Shown: piece after piece, positions 56,160-64,000 of the stretch
Position numbering within the stretch: the stretch's first letter is position 1
Layout of the letters: each line of letters begins with the position of its first letter
Assembly (NCBI GenBank): GCA_002722315.1
Contig: PBLG01000011.1
Coordinates: 1 to 64,000 of the forward strand
Direction: 5' to 3'
DNA from: Lysobacterales bacterium
Lineage (GTDB): Bacteria; Pseudomonadota; Gammaproteobacteria; Xanthomonadales; Wenzhouxiangellaceae
Length of the DNA stretch: 64,000 nucleotides
Made by a program: the position numbers and the translations under genes
Notes under the pieces: generated by a model
Databases searched by the model: none
What the model was told of the DNA's origin: nothing
What the model saw: only the letters and a program-made list of their open reading frames with translations

Positions 56160-57659
56160 ATGGCAGCCCCGATCGAACAGGTCCGCAGGGAGATGACGCA
56201 GTGCCGCGCCGCGCCGGTGACGGTGGCCATGGCCGAAGGCGACGGCATCGGTCCGGAGATTTCGGCCGCCGTGCGCCGGATGCTGGAGGCCGCCGGTGCG
56301 GCAGTGCGGTTCGATCCGGTGACGCTGGGCGAGGCCTGCTACCTCGAAGGCGTGACCTCGGGGATCCCGCCCGAGGCCTGGGACAGCCTGCGCGAACACC
56401 GGGTGCTGCTCAAGGGCCCGATCACCACGCCGCAGGGCGGCGGCTACAAGAGCCTGAACGTGACGCTGCGCAAGACGCTCGGATTGTTCGCCAATGTCCG
56501 ACCGTGCCGCGCCTGGCATCCGTTCGTCACCACGCGTCATCCCGACATGGACCTGGTCATCGTGCGCGAGAACGAAGAGGATACCTATGCCGGCATCGAG
56601 CACCGCCAGACCGCCGAGGTCACCCAGTGCCTGAAGTTGATCTCGAGCCCGGGCAGCGAGCGCCTCATCCGCTACGCCTTCGAGCTGGCGCGCGCCCAGG
56701 GACGCAAGCGGGTGGATTGCCTGACCAAGGACAACATCATGAAGTTGACCGATGGGCTGTTTCATCGCATCTTCGACGAGGTCGCGCGCGAATATCCTGA
56801 GATCGAGGCCAACCACCTGATCATCGACATCGGCACGGCGCTGATCGCCGACCGGCCCGAGCGCTTCGACGTGGTGGTCGCGCCCAACCTCTACGGCGAC
56901 ATCGTCTCCGACGTCGCCGCCCAGATCACCGGTTCGGTCGGCCTGGGCGGTTCGGCCAACATCGGCGAGAACTTCGCGATGTTCGAGGCGGTGCACGGCT
57001 CGGCCCCCGACATCGCCGGGCGCAATATCGCCAATCCGTCCGGGTTGCTGCTGGCGGCGCTGGAAATGCTGCGCCACGTCGGCGACCCGGCGACGGCCCG
57101 AACGCTGCAGAACCCCTGGCTCGCGACGCTGGCCGACGGCCTGCATACCGCCGACCTCTACCGCGAGGGCGTCAGCCGCAAGCGGCTGGGCACGGCCGAG
57201 TTCGCCGATGCGGTGTGCCAGCGACTGGGCCGGGAACCGGCCGGCTATTCGGAACGTGCGCCGGGCGCGCTCCCGTCTGCCGAGGACACCTGGCGGCCGA
57301 TTGCCAGGCGGCCGGAAAAGCGCCTGCACGGGGTCGACGTATTCGTCGATTGGGACGACCACGGTCGTGACCCGAACCGGCTTGGCGACATTGTTGCCGA
57401 GCTCGCGCAGGGGCTCGTGCTCGAGCCGGTCATCATCACCAACCGCGGCGTCAAGGTCTGGCCCGGCGGCATTCCTGAAACGCGCTGTACGGATCACTGG
57501 CGCTGCCGCTTTCTAGCGCCGGAAGAAGCAGCGGTCGGTCACGCCGAAGTGCTTGAACTGCTCGCGCGCTTCGCACGGGCCGGGCTGGACTTCATCAAGA
57601 CCGAGCACCTGTACAGCTTCGACGGCGAGCGCGGCTGGTCGCTGGGGCAGGGGGAATAA
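56160..57659 (+). CDS. icd: Isocitrate/isopropylmalate-type dehydrogenase, probable NADP-isocitrate dehydrogenase (Thermus/Rickettsia type)
   Basis: AEGDGIGPEI, LKGPITTPQGGGYKSLNVTLRKTLGLFANVRP, IVRENEEDTYAGIEHRQT, APNLYGDIVSDVAAQITGSVGLGGSANIG, C-terminal extension. Confidence 0.85.
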   Translation: MAAPIEQVRREMTQCRAAPVTVAMAEGDGIGPEISAAVRRMLEAAGAAVRFDPVTLGEACYLEGVTSGIPPEAWDSLREHRVLLKGPITTPQGGGYKSLNVTLRKTLGLFANVRPCRAWHPFVTTRHPDMDLVIVRENEEDTYAGIEHRQTAEVTQCLKLISSPGSERLIRYAFELARAQGRKRVDCLTKDNIMKLTDGLFHRIFDEVAREYPEIEANHLIIDIGTALIADRPERFDVVVAPNLYGDIVSDVAAQITGSVGLGGSANIGENFAMFEAVHGSAPDIAGRNIANPSGLLLAALEMLRHVGDPATARTLQNPWLATLADGLHTADLYREGVSRKRLGTAEFADAVCQRLGREPAGYSERAPGALPSAEDTWRPIARRPEKRLHGVDVFVDWDDHGRDPNRLGDIVAELAQGLVLEPVIITNRGVKVWPGGIPETRCTDHWRCRFLAPEEAAVGHAEVLELLARFARAGLDFIKTEHLYSFDGERGWSLGQGE

Positions 57660-57686
57660 TGAGGAGCCTCCGCGCTGCCCGGCGGA

Positions 57687-58997
57687 TCAAAAATGCGTTT
57701 CGCGCCGACTGAACGCGTAGATCACCGCGCCGACGGCCAGCACCAGCGCGGTGGCGAGGATCGATTGCAGGCTGATCTGGATCAGCAGGATTGCGCTCGC
57801 GGCAAACGCCGCAACCGGGATCAGCCAGCCGCCGGGCAGGCGAAAACCGCCCGGCCGGGCCTGTTTTCTCAGCCGGGGCATGGCGCCGATGCAGGCCATG
57901 TAGATCAGCACGCGAACAAGCGCGCTCATGGCCGCCAGCCAGACGAACGAGCCGAATACCGACAGCAGAAGTGCCAGCGCGGCGAAGAAGATGATCGAGT
58001 TGGCCGGCGTGTGGTGCCTTGCATCGACTTCGCCGAACCAGTGCGGAAAGCTGCCGTCGCGCGCGAGGGCGAAGGTCAGGCGGGGCGCCGAGATCATCGT
58101 GCCGGCAACGTTGCCGCCCACCGAAACCACCACGCCGACGGCCAGCAGTATCGCGCCGGTCGGGCCCATCAGCACTTCGGCGACGTCGATCAGCGCGCGC
58201 TCGGACCCGGCAAGTCCGGGCAGCGACGCCACGCTGATGGCCTGGATGGCCACGTAAAGTATCGTGACCGCGATCAACGCCGAAAACAGCGCCACCGGCA
58301 TCGCCCGTGCCGGGTTCCTGACTTCGCCGGCCGGCACCAGCGCCGACTCCCAGCCGACGAAGGCGTAGATGACCAGCAGTGCCGCGGTGACGAACTGGCC
58401 GGCCGACGGCGGTGAGGTCGTGGTGATTGCGTCGGTCGCCGGCGCCAGCCAGGCCAGCCCGGCCACGATCAGGACCAGCAGCGGCAGCAGCTTGAGCAGG
58501 GTCAGCACGCCCAGCGACTGTACCGCGCGCTTGATGCCGGTGACGTTGATCCAGGCCAGTCCGCCGACGATCACCGTCAGCAGCGCGATGCGCACCCAGC
58601 CGTCGCCGGCCGCCGGCCACAGGTAGGCCAGCGATTCGATCAGCAGGTTCAGGTTGGCCGCGTAAGCGGTCATGCGCGCGATATAGAACGCCCAGCCGGT
58701 CTGGAAGCCGGCGAAGCGACCGAATGCGGTGTCGATGTAGAGGATCGGTCCGCCGGTCCGGTCGAACTGCGACGAGATTTCGGCGAAGCACAGCATGATG
58801 GCGCCAAGCAGCAGCGCGCAGGCGACGAACACCAGCGGGCTCCACGCGCCGGCCAGGGCCGCGGCCCCTGCCGGCACGCCGAAGATGCCGGCGCCGATCA
58901 TGCCGTTGAGCGCCAGCAGCGCAATGCCGGTGGCCCCAAGCTGGCGGACCAGCCCCTCGTTTGCGCGCGTTTCCGGGGTTTTCATGTTGGTGTTCAA
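57687..58997 (-). CDS. APC-family amino-acid permease
   Basis: GATGIALLALNGMIGAGIFGVPAGAAALAGAWSPLVF; multiple TM helices. Confidence 0.9.
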   Translation of the reverse strand: MNTNMKTPETRANEGLVRQLGATGIALLALNGMIGAGIFGVPAGAAALAGAWSPLVFVACALLLGAIMLCFAEISSQFDRTGGPILYIDTAFGRFAGFQTGWAFYIARMTAYAANLNLLIESLAYLWPAAGDGWVRIALLTVIVGGLAWINVTGIKRAVQSLGVLTLLKLLPLLVLIVAGLAWLAPATDAITTTSPPSAGQFVTAALLVIYAFVGWESALVPAGEVRNPARAMPVALFSALIAVTILYVAIQAISVASLPGLAGSERALIDVAEVLMGPTGAILLAVGVVVSVGGNVAGTMISAPRLTFALARDGSFPHWFGEVDARHHTPANSIIFFAALALLLSVFGSFVWLAAMSALVRVLIYMACIGAMPRLRKQARPGGFRLPGGWLIPVAAFAASAILLIQISLQSILATALVLAVGAVIYAFSRRETHF

Positions 58998-59295
58998 GGC
59001 CGTTGCCTGGTCGATTCGATCGCGACACTATACCGGGCGGCCTGGCGCGCCGAGTTTCCGGGGCCGGCCCGACACGCCGGCAAGAGAAGTTGAACGGCGC
59101 GGCAAAACCCTCTAATCTGGATGCCAGCCAGACCCCAGGCGCTTCGGCCAGCCCCGGTCCATCGCGCCTGATCCAGAGAGCAAGGGGAGATGGGAGCACA
59201 ATCGAAAGCCGCTCGAAGCACGAATGCATTTCGGTGCGCATGCCGATGTCTTCGCTGGTGTCGGCGCCCGTGCATGCGAGCCGGGGGCTGATCGA

Positions 59296-61644
59296 ATGTC
59301 CTCGCTGCGTCGTAATCTCAAGCAACTTTTCGGTCTGATCGCGCTGATCGGCGCCGGGCTGCTGGTCTCCGGGCTCTACGGCCAATGGCAGGGCATAGCC
59401 GAAAGAAACGAAATGCGCCAGCGCAGCCAGATCGCGACGCTGGCCGGCGCGACCCGTAACATGATGGCCAGCCAGGAAATGGTCCTGGACCTGCTGGGCC
59501 GGCAGTTGCTGGTCGACGGCCTGGTCGACGATTCCGTCGCGGCAGTCGCGCTGCTGAACCGGATGCTCGAGCTCAATCCCACCGTGGCTGCGTACGGCCT
59601 GGCCACACCGACCGGCGAACTCCTCGTCCGCACCTCGCGATCGCCGGGCATTCCCGCGCGGGAACGACAGACCGTCCTGCCGGAAACCCTTGAATCGATG
59701 CACATGCGCCTGGGTCGTCCTTATTTGATGGAGTCGCTGGACGAATGGGTGGTGCCGGTGTGCATGGCCATACGCGATGCCGACGGTCGCGTGCTGGGGG
59801 TGATGACGGCCAGCCTGAGGTTGCAGGGGCCGCGGCCGTTTTTCGAAGAGCAGTCTTTCCTGGGCGAGACGAACACCGTCCAGATCGTGCGCGAAAGCGA
59901 CCTGTTTCCGCTGCACTGGGCCGCGGCCATGGCGCCGCCGGAAGGCTATTACACCCGCTCTATTCCGCGCGAGTACTACCTCGACGCGATCGCATCGGCC
60001 GAGCGGCGCAGCGGCGCCGGCATCGATGAAATTATGGCAAGCGGCCGGCCGGTCGGCTATTACGTGACCAATGCGCTGGGGCCCCATTTCGGGATGGCGG
60101 TATTCGACCCGAGCTACGATTACTGGGTGTTGACGCAGACGCACCGGAATCAGCTGCTGGCCGAGTTCGCCCGGGTCGGATCGCTGTATGTCGCGGTTTT
60201 CGTCGTGCTGTTGCTGGCGATTCTCGTGGTACTTCGAATGATCAGCCGGACCGAGCACCAGCGCCAGCGCGAACTCGTGCATCGGGCCAACCACGACGCA
60301 CTCACGGGCCTGCCGAACCGCCAGCGCATGACCGCCGACTTCAAGGCCATGCAAAAGGCCGGCGCCGGCCAGCTCTCTTTGCTGTTCATAGACATGGACA
60401 ACTTCAAGTCGGTCAACGACGGCTTCGGTCACGTCCAGGGCGACGCACTTTTGAAGCAGTTGGGGCGGCGGCTGAGCGCGTTCGCCTCCGATAGCGAAAA
60501 GGTCGCGCGAATCGGTGGCGACGAATTCGTGCTGCTGACGCCCGACACCGACCGGACGAGCCTGGTGGCCCGTGCGAATGGCCTGATCGAACGGCTGGCC
60601 GCGCCGTACACGGTCAACGACGTGCGCTGCGAGCTCGGCTGCAGCGTCGGGATTGCCAGCATGCCTTCGGCGGGCAGGTCGCTCAACGACATGCTTCGGG
60701 CCGCCGACGTAGCAATGTATGCGGCCAAGAGCCATCGCAACTCGGCACGCCTGTACGACCCGTCCATGGGCCATCGCTATCTCGAAAACATCCGCATCGA
60801 GCAGCGCCTGCGGGCGGCGCTGGAGCAGGAACTCATCGAGATGGTCTACCAGCCGCAGGTCGATCGCGACGGCCGGATCGTCGGGGTCGAGGCGCTCGCG
60901 CGCTGGCAGGACGAGGCGCTGGGGCGCGTCGAGCCGCGCCGCTTCATCGCCATAGCCGAGACCTCGGGCCTGATTTCCAGGCTGGGCGACTACATCGTCG
61001 ACCGGTGCCTGGTCGGCGGCGCCGTTCTCGACAGGATTTCAGGTCGCCCCGTTCGCCTGTCCATCAATATTTCGGCCAGGCAGTTCCTCCAGCAGGAATT
61101 TGCCGAAAGAATTCTCGAGCGCTACGCGCGGGCGGGGTTCGAAAACGTTCGGTTGGTGCTCGAAATAACCGAGAGTCTTTTCATGGAAGACCTTTCGCAG
61201 ATCATGGGCCAGCTCGAAAGCCTGCGCATGGCCGGCGTCCGGATCTCGCTGGACGATTTCGGCACCGGATTTTCTTCGCTGAGCCTTCTGCGCAAGCTGC
61301 CGGTAGACGAACTCAAGATCGACAAGAGTTTCGTCGACAACCTCGAGCGCGACGCCTGGGCGCGCGAGCTGGTGCACAGCATCATCTCGATCGGCAAGAC
61401 GCACGGCATGTCGCTGCTGGCCGAGGGCGTGGAAACCCGGCAGCAGTTCGAGATTCTGCGGCGGGGCGGCTGCGATGCATTCCAGGGCTACTACTTCGGC
61501 CGACCCATGAGCATCGATGCCTTGAAGGAATTCGTGGCCAGTGCGCCGACGGCGGATTCCGGGGCCCGATCAGGCCTCGCCGGCACGCTGGCCGATACCG
61601 AATACGATCAGGACGACGCCGAGCGATCCCAGCACGACCAGTGA
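59296..61644 (+). CDS. Membrane GGDEF-EAL protein (diguanylate cyclase/phosphodiesterase)
   Basis: TM-flanked periplasmic sensor region; RIGGDEFVLL; VEALARW...; SLDDFGTGFSSLSLL; DELKIDKSFV. Confidence 0.93.
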   Translation: MSSLRRNLKQLFGLIALIGAGLLVSGLYGQWQGIAERNEMRQRSQIATLAGATRNMMASQEMVLDLLGRQLLVDGLVDDSVAAVALLNRMLELNPTVAAYGLATPTGELLVRTSRSPGIPARERQTVLPETLESMHMRLGRPYLMESLDEWVVPVCMAIRDADGRVLGVMTASLRLQGPRPFFEEQSFLGETNTVQIVRESDLFPLHWAAAMAPPEGYYTRSIPREYYLDAIASAERRSGAGIDEIMASGRPVGYYVTNALGPHFGMAVFDPSYDYWVLTQTHRNQLLAEFARVGSLYVAVFVVLLLAILVVLRMISRTEHQRQRELVHRANHDALTGLPNRQRMTADFKAMQKAGAGQLSLLFIDMDNFKSVNDGFGHVQGDALLKQLGRRLSAFASDSEKVARIGGDEFVLLTPDTDRTSLVARANGLIERLAAPYTVNDVRCELGCSVGIASMPSAGRSLNDMLRAADVAMYAAKSHRNSARLYDPSMGHRYLENIRIEQRLRAALEQELIEMVYQPQVDRDGRIVGVEALARWQDEALGRVEPRRFIAIAETSGLISRLGDYIVDRCLVGGAVLDRISGRPVRLSINISARQFLQQEFAERILERYARAGFENVRLVLEITESLFMEDLSQIMGQLESLRMAGVRISLDDFGTGFSSLSLLRKLPVDELKIDKSFVDNLERDAWARELVHSIISIGKTHGMSLLAEGVETRQQFEILRRGGCDAFQGYYFGRPMSIDALKEFVASAPTADSGARSGLAGTLADTEYDQDDAERSQHDQ

Positions 61645-62118
61645 AAGCAGGCTGAAGCCGATCGCGCGTGCGAACAGCATCATGCGCGAGCGCGAGAACG
61701 ACATGATTCTTGTCTGTTCGTCGCCCCCTGTAACCTCGATCATGAAAGTGCCCGGCCGCTCGATATCGACATAGCCGATGGAGCGGCTTTCGGCGTCTCC
61801 GATCTCGGTATGGATATTGCTGCGCGCCTGGAACGGGATCGACGAACCGTCGTCCAGCCGCGAGACCCGGAACGACATCCCGTCCGGAAGATGCTCGTCG
61901 CGAACCACCTGACGGCCCTGGTGGATGGTCCTGTACTTGTGCCAAAGGTAGAAGCGTCCCGGCGCCTCGATCTCCAGCGTCGCCTCGCCCGGGGTTTCGA
62001 ACACGACGTTTTCATTCGGGGCGCCGAATGCCGGGACCAGGAGGCCGGCAGGGATGGCAAGCCCGCCTGCCAGCAGCAGGATGGCGCCGAGCAGGATCTT
62101 CAGGTTTCCGGTTTTCAT
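61570..62118 (-). CDS. Hypothetical membrane protein
   Basis: 182 aa with N- and C-terminal TM segments; overlaps the 3' end of the GGDEF-EAL ORF. Confidence 0.6.
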   Translation of the reverse strand: MKTGNLKILLGAILLLAGGLAIPAGLLVPAFGAPNENVVFETPGEATLEIEAPGRFYLWHKYRTIHQGRQVVRDEHLPDGMSFRVSRLDDGSSIPFQARSNIHTEIGDAESRSIGYVDIERPGTFMIEVTGGDEQTRIMSFSRSRMMLFARAIGFSLLSLVVLGSLGVVLIVFGIGQRAGEA

Positions 62119-62227
62119 GTCGTTCGCCTCCCCGCGGCGATTCCGAATGCTGCATTGCAGGTTGCGATTCAGTATACGCTTCGCTTCTTGATCCGCTCTT
62201 CAGTGCCGCCGTGATGCAATACGAGCC

Positions 62228-62368
62228 ATGAAAAAGAGCGAACTGCCCACCCGGACGTGTCCGGTATGCAAGCGGCCATTCGCATGGCGCAAGAAATGGC
62301 GCAACTGCTGGGCGCAGGTCCGCTACTGCTCCGAGCGCTGCCGCCGCAACAGGAGCACCGCCCCATGA
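62228..62368 (+). CDS. DUF2256 small zinc-finger-like protein
   Basis: Not in the ORF track (46 aa): [46 protein letters not shown]; stop overlaps cryptochrome start. Confidence 0.85.
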   Translation: MKKSELPTRTCPVCKRPFAWRKKWRNCWAQVRYCSERCRRNRSTAP

Positions 62369-63699
62369 ACACCGGCATTGTCTGGCTTCGCAACTCGTTC
62401 CGGCTCGACGACCAGCCGCTGCTGGCCCAGGCGGCGCGTGAATGCGACGAACTGCTGATCGTCGCCGACAGCGCCGCGGGCGTTCGCGCAGGCGTCCACC
62501 GTGAGCGGTTTCACGCGCAGTCCCTGGCCGAATTCGACGCTGCCTTGCGCCGCCGCGGGCAATGGCTTTACCTGATGGCCGAGGATCCGGTGGACTGGCT
62601 GCCCAAGCTCGCCGCCATTCTCGACGCGCGTTCGGTGTTCGTCAACGACCTGCCCGGCAGCGAGGAGGCGTCGCAGATCGAGCGCCTGGGTCAGTCGCTG
62701 CCACAGGATTGCGGTCTGAACGTCGGCCGCGACAATCGCTTGTTCGACGGCCTGTTCGACGACCCCAGGCTCGATCGCGCGGCCTGGCCGATGAGCTTTT
62801 CCGCCTTCCGCCGCAAGGTCGAGAATCGGCTCGAGCCGGCGCCGCCGGTAGACGCGCCCGGGGCGCTTCCGCCGCCGCCCGGCATCGTCCCCGCGACCGA
62901 ACCACTGCAGGCGCCCGGGCCGTCCGGGCTGCTGGTCGGCGGCGAGCGCGCCGGCCGGGATAGATTGGTCGACTACGTGTTCCGCCGCCGGCTGGTGACT
63001 CGTTACAAGGAGACCCGCAACGGGATGCTGTCGGCCGACGATTCCACCCGCTTTTCACCCTGGCTGGCCAACGGATGCCTGTCGGCCCGCCGGGTCTGGA
63101 GCGAGGTCGAGCGATTCGAGGCCGAGGTCGAGGCCAACGAGTCGACTTATTGGGTGAAGTTCGAGCTGCTGTGGCGCGAGTATTTCCGCTGGTTGATGGA
63201 CGCGACCGGGAACGCGCTGTTCCAGTCATCGGGTCTGGGCGACGCAGCACCCGAGTCCCGACCGGACCCGACGCGGCTGCAGGCGTGGCGCGACGGGAAG
63301 ACCGGCGTGCCGCTGGTCGACGCGGCGATGCGCGAGCTTTCCGAGACGGGCTATACGAGCAACCGCGCCCGGCAGAACGCCGCGAGCTTCCTGGTCAAGG
63401 ATCTGCAGCAGGACTGGCGCGAAGGCGCGGCGTGGTTCGAGCACCAGCTCGTCGACTACGACGTGGCCAGCAACTGGGGCAACTGGGCCTACCAGGCCGG
63501 CACCGGCACCGATACAAAGGACCGCTGGTTCAACGTCATCGGCCAGGCGCGCCGATACGACCCCGACGCCGAGTATCTCGGACGCTGGCTGCCCGAATTG
63601 CGCGACCTGGATCCCGCCGAACGGTTCATGCCGTGGAAGGCCGCGACGCCGGTGGCCGGCTATCCCCCGCCGGTGGTCGAGGACGCACGCTGGAGTTGA
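62365..63699 (+). CDS. DASH-family cryptochrome/photolyase
   Basis: [80 protein letters not shown]. Confidence 0.92.
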   Translation: MNTGIVWLRNSFRLDDQPLLAQAARECDELLIVADSAAGVRAGVHRERFHAQSLAEFDAALRRRGQWLYLMAEDPVDWLPKLAAILDARSVFVNDLPGSEEASQIERLGQSLPQDCGLNVGRDNRLFDGLFDDPRLDRAAWPMSFSAFRRKVENRLEPAPPVDAPGALPPPPGIVPATEPLQAPGPSGLLVGGERAGRDRLVDYVFRRRLVTRYKETRNGMLSADDSTRFSPWLANGCLSARRVWSEVERFEAEVEANESTYWVKFELLWREYFRWLMDATGNALFQSSGLGDAAPESRPDPTRLQAWRDGKTGVPLVDAAMRELSETGYTSNRARQNAASFLVKDLQQDWREGAAWFEHQLVDYDVASNWGNWAYQAGTGTDTKDRWFNVIGQARRYDPDAEYLGRWLPELRDLDPAERFMPWKAATPVAGYPPPVVEDARWS

Positions 63700-63729
63700 C
63701 TGTGACGAGCGAGTCGGGCTGAGGCGTTC

Positions 63730-64000
63730 TCAGGAGCGCGGTGTTTTCGAAAAATCCCTGCGGCTGCCGCGCAGCTCCATCGGGTGGCGGACCTTGCGGA
63801 ACTTGTCGAGCACGTGCATCAGCGCCAGCCAAGGGTGATGCAGCATCATCCGCGGTCCGGCGTAGCGCATGATGTCGCGCGCCTGTTCCCGCCGCTGTTT
63901 CCGGTAGCAGTGCACTGGGCATTTTGCGCAGGTGGGCTTTTCCTCGCCGTACGGGCATTTGTCCAGGCGCTGCTCGGCGTAGGAAAGGAAATCCTCGCAG
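63730..64000 (-). CDS. NOSP (nitrous-oxide-stimulated promoter)/YgbA-like protein, partial at window edge
   Basis: Reverse translation: CEDFLSYAEQRLDKCPYGEEKPTCAKCPVHCYRKQRREQARDIMRYAGPRMMLHHPWLALMHVLDKFRKVR. Confidence 0.8.
   Translation of the reverse strand, partial: CEDFLSYAEQRLDKCPYGEEKPTCAKCPVHCYRKQRREQARDIMRYAGPRMMLHHPWLALMHVLDKFRKVRHPMELRGSRRDFSKTPRS

Noticed and set aside
57595-60774. 1059-aa minus-strand ORF spanning the permease and GGDEF-EAL genes
   Set aside because: Overlaps APC permease in a different frame and GGDEF-EAL antisense; no motifs.
1-64000. CRISPR array or prophage
   Set aside because: No regularly spaced direct repeats, cas genes or phage structural genes seen.

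Overview
GC-rich proteobacterial (probably gammaproteobacterial) chromosome segment. It reads as conserved blocks interrupted by two accessory regions.

(1) Positions 1-11.15 kb: accessory island. Contents: WYL regulator, two related small proteins sharing an uncharacterised domain, serine recombinase, a short integron-type cassette array (attC-like sites with no integron integrase in the window), a GIY-YIG protein and an FG-GAP/VCBS protein. It ends at a ~54-bp 3' fragment of tRNA-Leu(UAA) (11100-11153), a likely att scar.

(2) 11.2-29.4 kb: anaerobic/extracellular respiration block. Contents: arginine deiminase, FNR-like box, mtrC-mtrA-mtrB-like genes (two decaheme cytochromes plus porin), diheme cytochrome c, an RquA-like rhodoquinone-biosynthesis protein overlapping a Wolinella-type fumarate reductase frdCAB, a ferric-reductase-like flavocytochrome plus cytochrome-b5 protein, and a secreted sialidase-like protein.

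(3) 29.4-39.8 kb: copper/heavy-metal resistance cluster. Contents: CopA, BlaI-like repressor, BlaR1-like M56 protease with a His/Cys-rich loop, TolC, His-rich lipoprotein, and RND adaptor and pump. A SulP transporter follows.

(4) 41.7-52.8 kb: second accessory/defence region. Contents: DUF222-HNH gene with three copies of an internal perfect or near-perfect palindrome, a second attC-like cassette array carrying a RelA/SpoT-domain protein, an unknown 349-aa protein, a type III restriction-modification system, and an AbiEii-like nucleotidyltransferase/HTH pair with an operator-like inverted repeat.

(5) 52.8-64 kb: mostly housekeeping genes. Contents: M20 amidohydrolase, CTERM-type protein, LysR, isocitrate dehydrogenase, APC permease, GGDEF-EAL protein, DUF2256 plus DASH cryptochrome, and a NOSP/YgbA-like protein.

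All calls come from reading the translated ORFs and nucleotide motifs; no database search was run.
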